Counted from the stretch's first letter, positions 1-9,127 are shown. The stretch: 64,000 nucleotides of DNA from Chloroflexota bacterium (GCA_029553955.1 JAKPJZ010000250.1:124001-188000); one strand, 5' to 3'. Notes: generated by a model not told the origin, from the letters alone. Numbers and translations are program-made.

Positions 1-1002
1 CTCATCATCTTGATTGCCCTGGCGCTGGCCTTTGACTTTCTCAACGGCTTTCACGACTCGTCGAATATCGTGGCGACGATGATCTCGTCGCGGGCGTTGG
101 CGCCGCGGGTGGCCCTGACGATGACGGCCATTGCCGAGTTCTTGGGACCGTTCCTCTTTGGCGTGGCGGTCGCCAAGACCATCGGCGATGAGGTGGTCGC
201 CGCAGAGGCGATCAACATGGCGGTCCTCTATGCAGCGCTCATGGCGGCGATCATCTGGAACCTGTTCACCTGGTTCTTTGGCATTCCCTCCAGCTCTTCG
301 CACGCGCTCATTGGCGGCATCGTCGGGGCTGTGGGCGTGCATGCCGGGTTGGGGACGATTCGCCTGGACGGGCTCGAGAAGATCCTCATTGCCCTCTTCA
401 CCTCGCCGCTCATTGGCCTGGCGGCCGGCTGGCTGCTGACCAAGGCGATCTTTGCCCTTGCGGCTGCTGCCACGCCCAAGATCAATCTGTTCTTCAAGCG
501 TTTTCAGATACTCACCGGCATTGCGCTGGCGCTGAGCCATGGCGCCAACGACGGCCAGAAGACGATGGGCATTATCACGCTGTCGCTGGTCACAGGGGGC
601 TTTCTGCAGTCGTTTGCCGTGCCCACCTGGGTGATCGCGCTCAGTGCGGGCGCAATCGCCTGCGGCACGGCGTTCGGCGGCTGGCGCCTGATCAGGACGC
701 TGGGCGCCAAGTTCTACCGCATCCGCCCCGTCGACGGCTTTGCGGCGCAGGTTTCGTCGGCGGCGGTCATCCTTGGCGCGGCGCTTTTGGGCGGGCCGGT
801 CAGTACGACCCAAGTCGTCAGTTCGGCGATCATGGGCGTGGGTGCGGCCGAGCGGGTGAGCAAGGTGCGCTGGGGCGTGGCCGGCAGCATCGCCACGGCC
901 TGGCTTCTCACCATCCCGGCGACGGCGGCGCTGGGAGCACTGCTCTATTTGGGGCTGATGGCGATCGCGCCGGTGCGCCAGGCGCTGCTGGCGGCGTACT
1001 GA
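1..1002 (+). CDS. PiT-family inorganic phosphate transporter, 5' end cut by window
   Basis: Low-affinity phosphate permease of the PHO4/PiT family in the cytoplasmic membrane, which moves phosphate with a cation. The reading frame is open to the first base, so the start lies outside the window; the TTG at 10 is not the real start. Family landmarks are visible: NGFHDSSNIVAT at the N-terminus, the GIPSSSSHALIGG helix-loop, SHGANDGQKTMGI in the middle and PVSTTQVVSS near the C-terminus. These are the duplicated PiT signature halves. The 330 visible residues are about the length of the short bacterial form. A phoU-like partner is often encoded beside such genes but would lie upstream, outside the window. 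Confidence 0.95.
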   Translation, partial: LIILIALALAFDFLNGFHDSSNIVATMISSRALAPRVALTMTAIAEFLGPFLFGVAVAKTIGDEVVAAEAINMAVLYAALMAAIIWNLFTWFFGIPSSSSHALIGGIVGAVGVHAGLGTIRLDGLEKILIALFTSPLIGLAAGWLLTKAIFALAAAATPKINLFFKRFQILTGIALALSHGANDGQKTMGIITLSLVTGGFLQSFAVPTWVIALSAGAIACGTAFGGWRLIRTLGAKFYRIRPVDGFAAQVSSAAVILGAALLGGPVSTTQVVSSAIMGVGAAERVSKVRWGVAGSIATAWLLTIPATAALGALLYLGLMAIAPVRQALLAAY

Positions 1003-1198
1003 CGGCCGAGGACTAGTGGCACAGTCCTTGCTCCTCATCCTGCAACTGGGGCGTGTCGGCAGACTCGCGTAGCCTGGTAGTACGCTGTCAGTTCCGTTGC
1101 CTGGTGCCGGGTCGATGCCCTGGCATGCCGAGAAGAGGACGCTCAAGCGCCTCCTACGAACCTTCAGCGTGCGCAAGGTGTGCTTGCTGACACAGTAC

Positions 1199-1314
1199 AC
1201 CCGGGGCCTTGTGCCCGTTTGGCTTCGACATGGCGCCAGATCCGCCGCCAACAACGCCCACAAGCTGCCTGCGGCGGCCAAGGGGGGCTATGCTACGGGT
1301 TTGCAGGCACGCCC
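1199..1314 (-). repeat. Decayed copy of the MITE-like element
   Basis: This stretch matches, in reverse orientation, the interior of the element at 18544-18689 (GGCCTTGTGCCCGTTT, TGGCGCCAGATC, GCGGCGGCCAAGGGGGGCTATGCTACGGGTTTGC). The terminal CGAACACGACCTAG end is missing. It occupies most of the gap of about 330 bases between the PiT gene and the cupin gene; nothing else is recognisable there. Confidence 0.6.
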
Positions 1315-1336
1315 TGGAATGAGAGGATGGCTACGC

Positions 1337-1744
1337 ATGGACACGGCGCGCGTCGGACAGGTGAAGGCGTACCACAGCAGCGGATCGACCGCGCACATCC
1401 TGCTGCGCTCGGGCAAGTTCGATGCCCGCAACCTGCTCATCACGTGGACGGTGCTCACGCCCCGCGGCCAGCAGCGCGGGCACAGTCACGTCGGGAGCGA
1501 GCAGGCCTACATCTTTGTTTCGGGCAGTGGGCGCATCCAGGTGGGCGACGAGCGGGCGTTCGTTGGCCAGGGCGAGATGGTGTACGTGCCGCCCGGCACG
1601 CCGCACGCCATCGCCAACACCGGCGACGACAATCTAGTCTTCATCACCGTGGCCTCGCCGCCATTCGCTGTCGAGCGGCTGTTTGCCGAGCGGGAGAGGC
1701 GAGAGGTGCGGCACGAGCCGGAGGAGGCCGAACTGGCGTTGTAG
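1337..1744 (+). CDS. Single-domain cupin protein
   Basis: Small cytosolic beta-barrel protein of the cupin_2 type, about 135 residues. Both cupin motifs are visible: GHSHVGSEQAYIFVSG, which supplies HxH and Glu metal ligands, and GEMVYVPPGTPHAIANTG, which supplies the last His. The track ORF starts at 1097, but the upstream part is repeat-derived. ATG 1337 has GAGAGG ten bases upstream and is preferred over 1319. The substrate cannot be told from sequence. It ends head-on against the CHAP gene, with a hairpin between them. Confidence 0.85.
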   Translation: MDTARVGQVKAYHSSGSTAHILLRSGKFDARNLLITWTVLTPRGQQRGHSHVGSEQAYIFVSGSGRIQVGDERAFVGQGEMVYVPPGTPHAIANTGDDNLVFITVASPPFAVERLFAERERREVRHEPEEAELAL

Positions 1745-1769
1745 GGGCAGCGCGGTGCGGCACGCGAAG

Positions 1770-1809
1770 GCGGCCCTCATGCTCGCGGTTGGGCGAGCAT
1801 GAGGGCCGC
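1770..1809. terminator. Bidirectional hairpin between convergent genes
   Basis: A perfect 17-bp stem (GCGGCCCTCATGCTCGC and its complement) with a six-base loop lies between the converging stops at 1744 and 1819. There is no clear T-tract. The position suits a shared transcription terminator. Confidence 0.6.
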
Positions 1810-1818
1810 TACGATTCT

Positions 1819-2769
1819 CTACGCGTGCGCCGCGTTGAGGCTGATGGGCATGTGGAATGCCGGCCAGCCTGCGAGGGGCAGGCCCGGCTCTGGCTGGAAC
1901 GGCGAGGCGTTCAGATCGACGCCGGCCCAGGGCCCCTTGGCGATGTCGCTGAAAGGGCGGTTGGGGGTCCACTGCTGCACCGTGAACGGCCGCGCAAAGC
2001 CCGCTGCGCGCAGGAGAGCGGCCATATCGACACCCGGCTTGGCAGGTGCCCGGTCAGCGGGCGCCGGGTTGGCCGGCGCTGCGGGCTGGCCTTGCGGCTG
2101 GTCTGTCGCGGGCGCCTGGTCAGCGGGTGCCGGGTGGGCTGCGGGTGCCTCGTCTTGTGGCTGGTCTGCCGGGGGCGCCTGGTCAGAGGGCGCCGGGTTG
2201 GCCGGCGCCCCGGTCTGAGGCTGTGCCTGGTCGGCCGGCGGCGTGGGCTGCGGATTGTCGCAGACGATGAACGAGATGCCTTCCTGCCACGTCACCCAGC
2301 GCTCGTCGTCGGTAGCTGGGATCCAGTTGCGGTCCTTCACCAGGAAGCGGTCACCATCCACCTTCTCTACCCAGCCCACGTGGCCGACCCCCGAAGCTCC
2401 ACCGACGCCCGGCTGCCACACGGCGACCGCGTTGGCCACGCTGGGGTCGATGGTGTCGACGACCTTGAGGCCGTGCTCGATGGCCCCCTGCCGCCAGTCC
2501 ATGGCGTTGCCGGCGAACCAGGGCAGCTTGTGGCCGGCTTCGGCGGCAAAATCCCAGGCGCCGGCGACGCACTGGGTCAGGTCGGCGTAGGGGTTACTTT
2601 CAGGGATTGCGGATGTATCGGCTGGCGACGCCTGCGTCGTTTCGTTGGCCGGCTCCTCGGCGAGGACCGGGGCCACGGCGGGCACAACGCTCGCCGACAA
2701 GAGCATGGTGCTCGAGATTGCCGCGACCGACAGCAGGCGAACCAATGACTGATTGCGCAAGTTTGGCAT
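1819..2769 (-). CDS. Secreted CHAP-domain protein
   Basis: Exported 316-residue protein with an N-terminal signal peptide (hydrophobic core LLSVAAISSTMLLSASVV). A CHAP-type cysteine peptidase/amidase domain spans about residues 55-170: the catalytic Cys is in DLTQCVAGAW, the His in GVGHVGWVEKV, and the polar residue in VKDRNW. CHAP domains usually cut peptidoglycan peptides or amides, so a cell-wall role is likely. A Pro/Ala-rich tail with PADQAP-type repeats (about 175-245) leads to a short C-terminal region of unknown fold. It is a tandem paralogue of the next gene and has its own promoter-like sequence. Confidence 0.85.
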   Translation of the reverse strand: MPNLRNQSLVRLLSVAAISSTMLLSASVVPAVAPVLAEEPANETTQASPADTSAIPESNPYADLTQCVAGAWDFAAEAGHKLPWFAGNAMDWRQGAIEHGLKVVDTIDPSVANAVAVWQPGVGGASGVGHVGWVEKVDGDRFLVKDRNWIPATDDERWVTWQEGISFIVCDNPQPTPPADQAQPQTGAPANPAPSDQAPPADQPQDEAPAAHPAPADQAPATDQPQGQPAAPANPAPADRAPAKPGVDMAALLRAAGFARPFTVQQWTPNRPFSDIAKGPWAGVDLNASPFQPEPGLPLAGWPAFHMPISLNAAHA

Positions 2770-2849
2770 AGTACTCCTTACAAGTCTAGAGTGCTCTGTA
2801 CAACCTTTCAGCAGCGTCAGTCGGCTGGGTTGCAGGCAATGAAGCCCTG

Positions 2850-2878
2850 ATTATACCACGCCTATGGTCAGATGCAAA
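2850..2878 (-). promoter_or_regulatory. Sigma-70-like promoter of first CHAP gene
   Basis: On the minus strand TTTGCA, a 17-base spacer and a perfect TATAAT lie about 80 bases upstream of the start at 2769. The second CHAP gene has a very similar arrangement. Confidence 0.6.
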
Positions 2879-2956
2879 TGGATCGTCACATAACGGCTGT
2901 GTCCCAGAACCGTCGGCAACCGACCGGGGCCGATCACCACGAAGGACACAAAGGGA

Positions 2957-3008
2957 GCCGGGGAGACACCTGACAGGTCTCCGAAGACCTGTCAGGTGTC
3001 TCCCCGGC
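2957..3008. repeat. ACACCTGACAGGTCT palindrome, copy 1
   Basis: A 52-base palindrome (GGGGAGACACCTGACAGGTC and its complement, with one mismatched pair near the centre) directly follows the stop of the second CHAP gene. A near-identical copy lies at 11697-11754. It could act as a hairpin terminator, but there is no T-tract. Confidence 0.8.
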
Positions 3009-3009
3009 A

Positions 3010-3867
3010 TTAGTGGCTCTGGGCCACGCTGCTCGTGGGGAGTACGGGCGCGGCGACGAGGCTGCCTGGCTTGGCGGTGAGGAGTGAGCGGTCGGGCGGG
3101 GCGGGCACGCGGAGTGAGCCGATGCAGATGAATGGGGTGGTGAAGAGGTTGGCGATGCTCGCGCCGCACGCTGTACCGGCCGGCGATGCCAGGCGCGCGA
3201 CAAGGGGGCGGCCCTGATCGGGCGCAGCGGCGGCGGGGCGCTGCGCGCGGTCGGAGGCTGAGGCGGTGCTGCGGCGGCTCAGCAGGTTGACCGCCGGCTC
3301 GGTTGGGCTGGGCTGTGGCCTGGCGGTGGGGAGCGCCGGGGCGCGCGTTGGGCTGGCGGTGGGGGTGGCGGCGGCGGTGGGCTCGGGCTGAGCTGCCTCG
3401 ATGCCGCCCAGCCTGATGAACGAGATGCCCGGCACCCATTCGACCCAGTGCTCATAGTCGGTGGCGGGGATCCAGTTCCGGTCTTGCACGAGGACGCGGT
3501 TGCCGTCGACGGCGACGACCCAGCCCACGTGGCCGAGCGAGCTGACACCGCCGACGCTGGGACCCCAGACGATGACCGAGTAGATGCAACTGGGGTCGAC
3601 GCGGTCGATGACGTCGTAGCCGGCGTCGATCGCCCCCTGGCGCCAGTTCATAGCGTTGCCGAAATAGGGTAGCTTGTAACCCGCCGCGGCGGCGAGCTCC
3701 CACGCACGGTAGACGCACTGTGTCGGGTTGTGGTAGGGGTTGGTCTCGGGAATGACGGCGGCGATGGCCGGCGCTGCGCCTGGTGACGCTGCAGCGACAA
3801 GGAGGAGGCTTGCTGTGACCGCGGCAGTCGTGAGCAGGCGGATGGCGGACTGATAGAGCTTGTTCAT
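3010..3867 (-). CDS. Secreted CHAP-domain protein, paralogue
   Basis: Exported protein of 285 residues. ATG 3867 (MNKLYQSAIRLL) opens a clear signal peptide; the longer track ORF reads back through the promoter and a palindrome. The CHAP domain is about 60% like its downstream neighbour by eye: Cys in NPTQCVYRAW, His in SLGHVGWVVAV, and QDRNWIPATD. A Thr/Pro linker (PTAAATPTASPTRAPALPT) follows, then a C-terminal region with three further cysteines. The pair probably arose by tandem duplication, with independent tails. A cell-wall hydrolase or amidase role is inferred from the domain only. Confidence 0.85.
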   Translation of the reverse strand: MNKLYQSAIRLLTTAAVTASLLLVAAASPGAAPAIAAVIPETNPYHNPTQCVYRAWELAAAAGYKLPYFGNAMNWRQGAIDAGYDVIDRVDPSCIYSVIVWGPSVGGVSSLGHVGWVVAVDGNRVLVQDRNWIPATDYEHWVEWVPGISFIRLGGIEAAQPEPTAAATPTASPTRAPALPTARPQPSPTEPAVNLLSRRSTASASDRAQRPAAAAPDQGRPLVARLASPAGTACGASIANLFTTPFICIGSLRVPAPPDRSLLTAKPGSLVAAPVLPTSSVAQSH

Positions 3868-3943
3868 GCCGCGCCCTTTCAGGGGTCGTTCTGAACAATC
3901 CTTCAGTACACTCCGTTGGCTACGCTGCCTTGTGAATAGAGCC

Positions 3944-3971
3944 ATTATACAATAGAAATTAATTGAAGCAA
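3944..3971 (-). promoter_or_regulatory. Promoter of second CHAP gene
   Basis: TTGCTT, a 16-base AT-rich spacer and TATAAT on the minus strand, about 75 bases upstream of the start at 3867. The -35 box ends three bases from the large palindrome at 3974-4085. Confidence 0.6.
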
Positions 3972-3973
3972 AA

Positions 3974-4085
3974 CCACACTCATAGCTTGGAACTGGAGTG
4001 AGCGTGAGGAGGGGGCCATGCGCCGCCCGCGGGCGGCGCATGGCCCCCTCCTCACGCTCACTCCAGTTCCAAGCTATGAGTGTGG
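3974..4085. repeat. Variable-arm palindrome P1 (112 bp)
   Basis: Perfect loop-free palindrome with 56-base arms centred on CCCGCGGG. It is the longest of twelve. It runs through the stop codon of the O-antigen-ligase-like gene and ends beside the next gene's -35 box. Confidence 0.95.
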
Positions 4086-5573
4086 GATCGAGGCGACGGC
4101 GCGCGGCGGGACGGGCTCTGCGGCGGCGGCGAGCTCGCGTTGTTCGAGCCCGCAGAGCAGGCCGAGCAGGGCGAAGGGCAGCGGGGAGACGAGCTGGTGC
4201 ATGGCGCCGGCGGTGCGCCAGATGAAGAGGGTGTTGGTCTCAAAGAGGCCCTGGACGAGGAAGGCGACGAAGGCGCCGTAGAGGCCGGCGATGGCCCAGG
4301 TCGGCGCGCTGCGCTGTGCGGCGGGCGCGAGCATGGAACGGCCCAGGCGCAGGAGCGCCCACGCCCAGGCGGCGAGGCCGAGGAGGCCGGCATCGGCCCA
4401 GAGCTGGAGCAGAGCGTTGTGGGTGGCCTCGAGGCGCGCCTGGCCAAAGGCGCCGGAGACGATGACCCCCGCCTGGGCCACGCGGCCGAGGCCGATGCCG
4501 GTGATGGCATGGTCGCGCACCATTGCGATGGTGGCCTGCCACAGGCTATGGCGGATGGTCAGGTCGATGGCCGAGCCGAGGGCGGGCGACGCGCCCAGCA
4601 GCGCGGCCATGGCCAGGCCCGAGAGGGCGAGGGCGACAGTGGCCTGGCGGCGCCCACGGCCGGCGGCGACGACAAAGAGCGCCGCGGCACCGGCGCACCA
4701 GCCGGTGCGCGAGGCGGTGAGCAGGAGCGACCCCGCGGTGAGGATGACGCCGGCCGCCGCGAGCAGGCGGCGCCGGCCGTGGTTGTGCAGGGCGACAGCG
4801 ACCGCCAGCGCGAGGGCGATGGCGAGCAGCCCGGCCACGGCGTTGGGGTTGGGCGCCGGCAGAATGATGGCCGGCAGGTGCTCGCCGAGCCGGTAGGCCC
4901 AGGCGTTGAAGGTTGTGACCTTGCGGTGGTCCACAGGGTCGGGGCCGAAGGCCAGCGGCACGCCGGCGAGGGAGATGGCCACGAGCAGCGCGGCGATGCC
5001 GCCCGCACGGCCGGCGGCCGCGGCGCGCGAGCACAGGCTGTAGACGAGCGCACCCAGAGCGAGGCTGGCGAAGGTCGCCCAGCCGGGCCAGGGGCCGGGC
5101 AGGGCGACAAGCCCCACGAGCAGCCCGGCGAGCAGCAGGTAGAAGGGGCCGGCAAAGCTGAGCGCCGGCGCCTCGCAGGCGCAGACGAGGGGCTCGCCGG
5201 CGGGGGCCTGCCGCCACACCCAGGGCAGCCGGCGCCAGCCGCCGAGGAACAGCAGCAGCAGCCGCAGGGTGCCGCCCCGGGCGACGACGAGCGCGCGCGG
5301 CTTGAGGCGCACCTCCTGGGCAAAGCGGGCCGTGCGCACGAGGCCAGTGAGGACGGCGGGCCCACCCGAGAGCTGCTGCAGGCCGCTGTGCACCACAGGC
5401 CGCAGCCCCAGGCGCGCGGCCAGGGCCGACGAGGCCCGGCGCGTGCCGTGCTCGGGGCCGGTGTAGAGCACGTCGAAGCGGGCGGCGGCGAGCTCGCTCG
5501 CCAGGAATTCGACCTGTCGCGCGCCGTCCAGGCCGATGAGCACCGGCCCCGGGCGAGCTTGCTCTGCAGTCAT
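4074..5573 (-). CDS. Degenerate histidine-phosphatase-like domain fused to O-antigen ligase/polymerase
   Basis: About 499 residues from ATG 5573; the alternative start at 5663 adds 30 unconvincing residues and neither has a strong ribosome site. Residues 1-130 resemble a phosphoglycerate-mutase-like fold: RFDVLYTGPEHGTRRASSAL matches the YSSPLxRAxQTA segment, and ALVVARGGTLRLLLLFLGG matches VVSHGGxIRxLL. The RHG motif and the second catalytic His are both lost. The rest has ten or more hydrophobic segments and a Wzy_C-type region (SRTGWCAGAAALFVV, THNALLQLWADAGLLGL). Transfer or polymerisation of surface glycans is inferred. The 3' end overlaps palindrome P1. Confidence 0.75.
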   Translation of the reverse strand: MTAEQARPGPVLIGLDGARQVEFLASELAAARFDVLYTGPEHGTRRASSALAARLGLRPVVHSGLQQLSGGPAVLTGLVRTARFAQEVRLKPRALVVARGGTLRLLLLFLGGWRRLPWVWRQAPAGEPLVCACEAPALSFAGPFYLLLAGLLVGLVALPGPWPGWATFASLALGALVYSLCSRAAAAGRAGGIAALLVAISLAGVPLAFGPDPVDHRKVTTFNAWAYRLGEHLPAIILPAPNPNAVAGLLAIALALAVAVALHNHGRRRLLAAAGVILTAGSLLLTASRTGWCAGAAALFVVAAGRGRRQATVALALSGLAMAALLGASPALGSAIDLTIRHSLWQATIAMVRDHAITGIGLGRVAQAGVIVSGAFGQARLEATHNALLQLWADAGLLGLAAWAWALLRLGRSMLAPAAQRSAPTWAIAGLYGAFVAFLVQGLFETNTLFIWRTAGAMHQLVSPLPFALLGLLCGLEQRELAAAAEPVPPRAVASIPHS

Positions 5574-5719
5574 GGTTGATGACAGCCGATCACGAGCGAG
5601 TGCGGTTTCCAAACGAAGATGATACTCCTTGGTTCTCCAACCGTACTTGGCGCGGGCAGTCACAGCAATCCGGCTGGCTGCCGGCTGATCTGCTGCGCTT
5701 CAGCCCGGCCCTGGCCTGG

Positions 5720-5803
5720 AGGGGGGAATTCTCGACGGGCTGGGCGACCCGTGGCCGCCCGCCGGCGGCCACGGGTCGCCCAGCCCGTCGAGAATTCCCC
5801 CCT
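5720..5803. repeat. Variable-arm palindrome P2
   Basis: 84 bases with arms of about 40 and a four-base CGCC centre; the tips are AGGGGGGAATTC/GAATTCCCCCCT. It lies between two minus-strand genes. Motifs of the CCGG...GCTTC...CCGG and GTGCGAAGC type flank it. Confidence 0.92.
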
Positions 5804-5865
5804 TTAGGGGTTTCGTTCCGGGCTCGTGCGAAGCATGACGCCCGGATGGCCAGGGCTGGTGACGC

Positions 5866-8800
5866 TCAGCCGGCCAGCCGCACTTTGACGGTACGGATCT
5901 GGTAGGGCGCGATGTCGAGGGTGAGCGCGTCGCCGCCAAAGGGCAACGGCTCGGCGCCGTCTTCGATGAAATTGCAGGCCGCGGCCGAGGCGATGGGCGC
6001 GCCGAAGCGCAGGGTGACCGGGCCGCGCTGGTTGTAACATTCGTAGAGGCGGATGACCAACTCATCCGTGTCTTCGGCGACCTTGACCGTCTCGACGACG
6101 ACGTTCTCGCGGCTCGACTCGACCAGTGACCAGCGCCGTGGCAGGCGCCCGGCGTGGGGCTCAGCGACCACGGCGCCGAGCGGCGCGTTGAGGGCGTAGG
6201 CCTGCTGCACCGTGCCCAGCCGCCAGTCGCCGCCATGCAGGTAGAGCGCGTAGGTGAGGCGCTGCGGCCCCTCGTCGGCGTGCGCATCGGGGTAGGCCGG
6301 CGAGCGCAAGACGGTGAGGCGCAGCACGTCGTCGTGCACGTCGCAGCCGTACTTGCAGTCGTTGAGCAGCGAGACGCCATAGTCGCCCTCGGAGAGGTCG
6401 GCCCACTTGTGCGCGGGCACCTCAAAGCGCGCCGCGTCCCAACTGGTGTTGCGGTGCGTGGGGCGCTCGAGGTTGCCGAATTGGATGTCGAACGTCGCGC
6501 GCTCGGCGTGCACGTGCACCGGGAAGGCCACCTTGAGCAGCACGTGCTTCTCGCGCCACTCGATCTCGGTTTCGAAATCGATGCGCGGTATCCTCTCATA
6601 GATATAGATGCGCTGCACGAGCGCCGAGCTGAGGAGCGGCCGGCGCACCTCGACACCGGCGCGCACCGGGCCGCACTCGATGACGCGCACCGATGCCGCG
6701 CCCTCGATGGGGTAGCGCGTCTCTTCATAGTCGTGGTTCAGGTCCCAGGCGTCGAACACCGTGCGCGGCCGGTCGTCGAAGGCCTGCCACTCGTTGGCCA
6801 CCCGGCCCGGGGCCAGCACCTCGCGCCGGCGCAGCGTGTCGTACAGCCCCGCAATCTCGCCGCGCTCGTTGAGTGTGAGGCGGAAGAAGCCGTTCTCCAG
6901 CTCGCGCTCGCTGGCGCGGAGCGAAGTGGCCCCATCGCATCGGCCTTCGTGGATGCTGTAGCTGGCATAGCCATACGCGGGCACGCCCTGTACGTCGACG
7001 AGCCAGCGACCATCCCCCAGGGGCTGGGCCGGCGCCTCGCGGCCGGCGTCGTCGAGCAGGCGGTAGGGGCCGCCTGCGCCGAGGTCGACCACGGCCACAT
7101 CGTCGCGCGCCCAGGAGAGCGGGTTGTAGATCAGCACGGCGCGCTCGGGGCCGGGCACGTCGACGGCGGCGGCGATGGCCGTGAGGGCGTGACTGCGCAC
7201 GCCCTGGCCTAGCTCGCGGATGCGGGCGTACTGCTGGGCGCAGTCGGCATAGACCGGCGCGATCGACGAGCCGGGCAGGATGTCGTGGAACTGGTTGAGC
7301 AGGATCAGCTCCCAGCCGGCGTTGAGCGCCGCGTGCGGGTAGGGCTCGCCCAGGCGGTGCGCCAGCGCGGCCAGGAACTCGGCCTCGTGGTAGAGGAACT
7401 CGCTCTTGCGGTTGGCGCGCTTGTTGCGTGCCTGCGTGGTGTAGGTGCCGCGGTGGAACTCGAGGTAGAGCTCGCCCGACCAGCGCGGCCAGGCGGCGCC
7501 GCGCGCCTCCAGACGTTGGAAGAACTCGTGCACCGTGCCCAGGCGGCAGTGCGGGATGCCGGGGAAATCGGCCATGCGCGACGCCGACTCGAGCATCTCC
7601 TTGGTGGGACCGCCGCCGCCGTCGCCGTGGCCGAAGGAGATGAGCAACTCGTCGTTGAGCCCCTTCTGGGCATAGTGCTTCCAGGCGCCGAGCAGGCTCT
7701 TGGGGTCGGTATCGCCGTTGTAGGTGTACGACCAGAGGCCGCCGCCGGGGCCGGTGACGTAGTGGGTGAGCAGGCGCGTGCCGTCGATGCCCTGCCACCA
7801 GAAGGTATCGTAGGGGAAGCGGTTGACCTCGTTCCAGCTCATCTTGGTGGTGGAGAAATAGCGGATGCCGCATCCGGCCATGATCTGGGGCAGGGCGGCG
7901 CTGTAGCCAAAGACGTCGGGCAGCCAGAGGATGTCGTTGTCGACGCCGAACTCGCGGCGGAAGAAGCGCTTGCCGAAGAGGAACTGGCGCACCAGCGACT
8001 CGCCCGAGGGCACGTTGGTGTCGGCCTCTACCCACATGCCGCCGGTGGGCTCCCAGCGCCCCTGGCGCACGCGCTCGGCGATGCGCGCATAGAGGCTGGG
8101 ATGGTCCTCTTGCACAAAGCGGTAGAGCTGGGGCTGGCTCTGGGTAAAGCGGTACTCGGGGTACTGCTCCATGAGCTTGAGCACGGTGGCGAAGGTGCGC
8201 GCCGCCTTGCCGCGGGTGACGGAGAGCGGCCAGAGCCAGGCGACGTCGATGTGGGCGTGGCCGGCGGCGACGATGCTGGGCTGCGCGCCATCGTCGTAGG
8301 CGGCGAGGCGCGCGCGCAGGTGGTCGCGGGCGCGGGTCAGCGAGGCGCGCCAGGCGCTGCCGCGGGGCTGGCGCGGCTCGAGCTGCAGAAAGGCCTCGTT
8401 GAGGGCGTTGAGCAGCGCCGGCTGGGCCGGGTTGTTCTCGTCGAGCAGGCGGGCGGCCTCGAAGGCGGCGCGGGCGTCAAAGTAGAGGGCCTCGGTGTCG
8501 CGGTCGATGCCGGCAAGGTCGGCGACGGCAAAAGTGCGCAGGCCGGGGTTCATGCCGGCAAAGGCCTCGATGGCGACGAGGAATTCTTCGCCGCCGCGGG
8601 CGCAGTCGGTGAGCAGCACCTCACGGTGGTGGCGGTCGATGCCCTGCACCGGCACGCCGTCGATGTAGACCAGGGATTCGGAGGTGAGCAGGGCGTCTTC
8701 CACGACGTGGGGCACGTAGGCGTGCAGGCTGAGGAAGAGGCACACCGGCCGCCCCGCCCACTCGGTGGGGATACGCACGCGACGGCGGAACCAGGCGTAG

Positions 8801-8991
8801 CGCCCAGCCTCGCCCCAGCGGTCGCCCAGGCGAATCTCGGGCCAGGCCGAGTCGTCGAGGTCCACGGCAGCACCGCCGTCGAGCCGGCCGTTGTGGAAGC
8901 GCCAATCGGCCAGGGCCAGGCGGGGCTCGTATACCGCGGCCTGCAGCTCGCGGATGCGGCGATCCAGCTTTTCGAAGAGGAATTGGAGCAC
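5866..8991 (-). CDS. GH38 alpha-mannosidase
   Basis: Glycoside hydrolase of about 1041 residues that removes alpha-linked mannose; probably cytosolic because no signal peptide is visible. The zinc-site motif AGHAHIDVAWLWPL opens the catalytic domain at about residue 230. WLPDVFGYSAALPQI carries the predicted nucleophile Asp, and SFGHGDGGGGPTKEML follows. The N-terminal 220 residues form the usual beta-sandwich region and the C-terminal half the GH38C domains. GTG 8991 has GAGGAG six bases upstream, which makes most of the 1357-residue track ORF spurious upstream. A promoter-like site lies 140 bases upstream. Confidence 0.93.
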   Translation of the reverse strand: MLQFLFEKLDRRIRELQAAVYEPRLALADWRFHNGRLDGGAAVDLDDSAWPEIRLGDRWGEAGRYAWFRRRVRIPTEWAGRPVCLFLSLHAYVPHVVEDALLTSESLVYIDGVPVQGIDRHHREVLLTDCARGGEEFLVAIEAFAGMNPGLRTFAVADLAGIDRDTEALYFDARAAFEAARLLDENNPAQPALLNALNEAFLQLEPRQPRGSAWRASLTRARDHLRARLAAYDDGAQPSIVAAGHAHIDVAWLWPLSVTRGKAARTFATVLKLMEQYPEYRFTQSQPQLYRFVQEDHPSLYARIAERVRQGRWEPTGGMWVEADTNVPSGESLVRQFLFGKRFFRREFGVDNDILWLPDVFGYSAALPQIMAGCGIRYFSTTKMSWNEVNRFPYDTFWWQGIDGTRLLTHYVTGPGGGLWSYTYNGDTDPKSLLGAWKHYAQKGLNDELLISFGHGDGGGGPTKEMLESASRMADFPGIPHCRLGTVHEFFQRLEARGAAWPRWSGELYLEFHRGTYTTQARNKRANRKSEFLYHEAEFLAALAHRLGEPYPHAALNAGWELILLNQFHDILPGSSIAPVYADCAQQYARIRELGQGVRSHALTAIAAAVDVPGPERAVLIYNPLSWARDDVAVVDLGAGGPYRLLDDAGREAPAQPLGDGRWLVDVQGVPAYGYASYSIHEGRCDGATSLRASERELENGFFRLTLNERGEIAGLYDTLRRREVLAPGRVANEWQAFDDRPRTVFDAWDLNHDYEETRYPIEGAASVRVIECGPVRAGVEVRRPLLSSALVQRIYIYERIPRIDFETEIEWREKHVLLKVAFPVHVHAERATFDIQFGNLERPTHRNTSWDAARFEVPAHKWADLSEGDYGVSLLNDCKYGCDVHDDVLRLTVLRSPAYPDAHADEGPQRLTYALYLHGGDWRLGTVQQAYALNAPLGAVVAEPHAGRLPRRWSLVESSRENVVVETVKVAEDTDELVIRLYECYNQRGPVTLRFGAPIASAAACNFIEDGAEPLPFGGDALTLDIAPYQIRTVKVRLAG

Positions 8992-9127
8992 AGGATTCTC
9001 CTCGAGGCAGGGGGGACTCCACAGCGGGACCTGCGGCCCAACGCGCGGGGGTCCGGGCTTGTACCAGACACCACGCAGGGCGGCTGCGGCCGCCCTGCTG
9101 TGCACATAACGTTGTTTGCGGGAGTTG

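Noticed and set aside
1097-1336. N-terminal extension of the cupin ORF
   Set aside because: It overlaps the decayed MITE copy and lacks a ribosome site; ATG 1337 has one.
4080-5579. 499-residue plus-strand ORF opposite the O-antigen-ligase-like gene
   Set aside because: It mirrors the membrane-protein gene; low-complexity Gly/Arg/Glu content, no motif.
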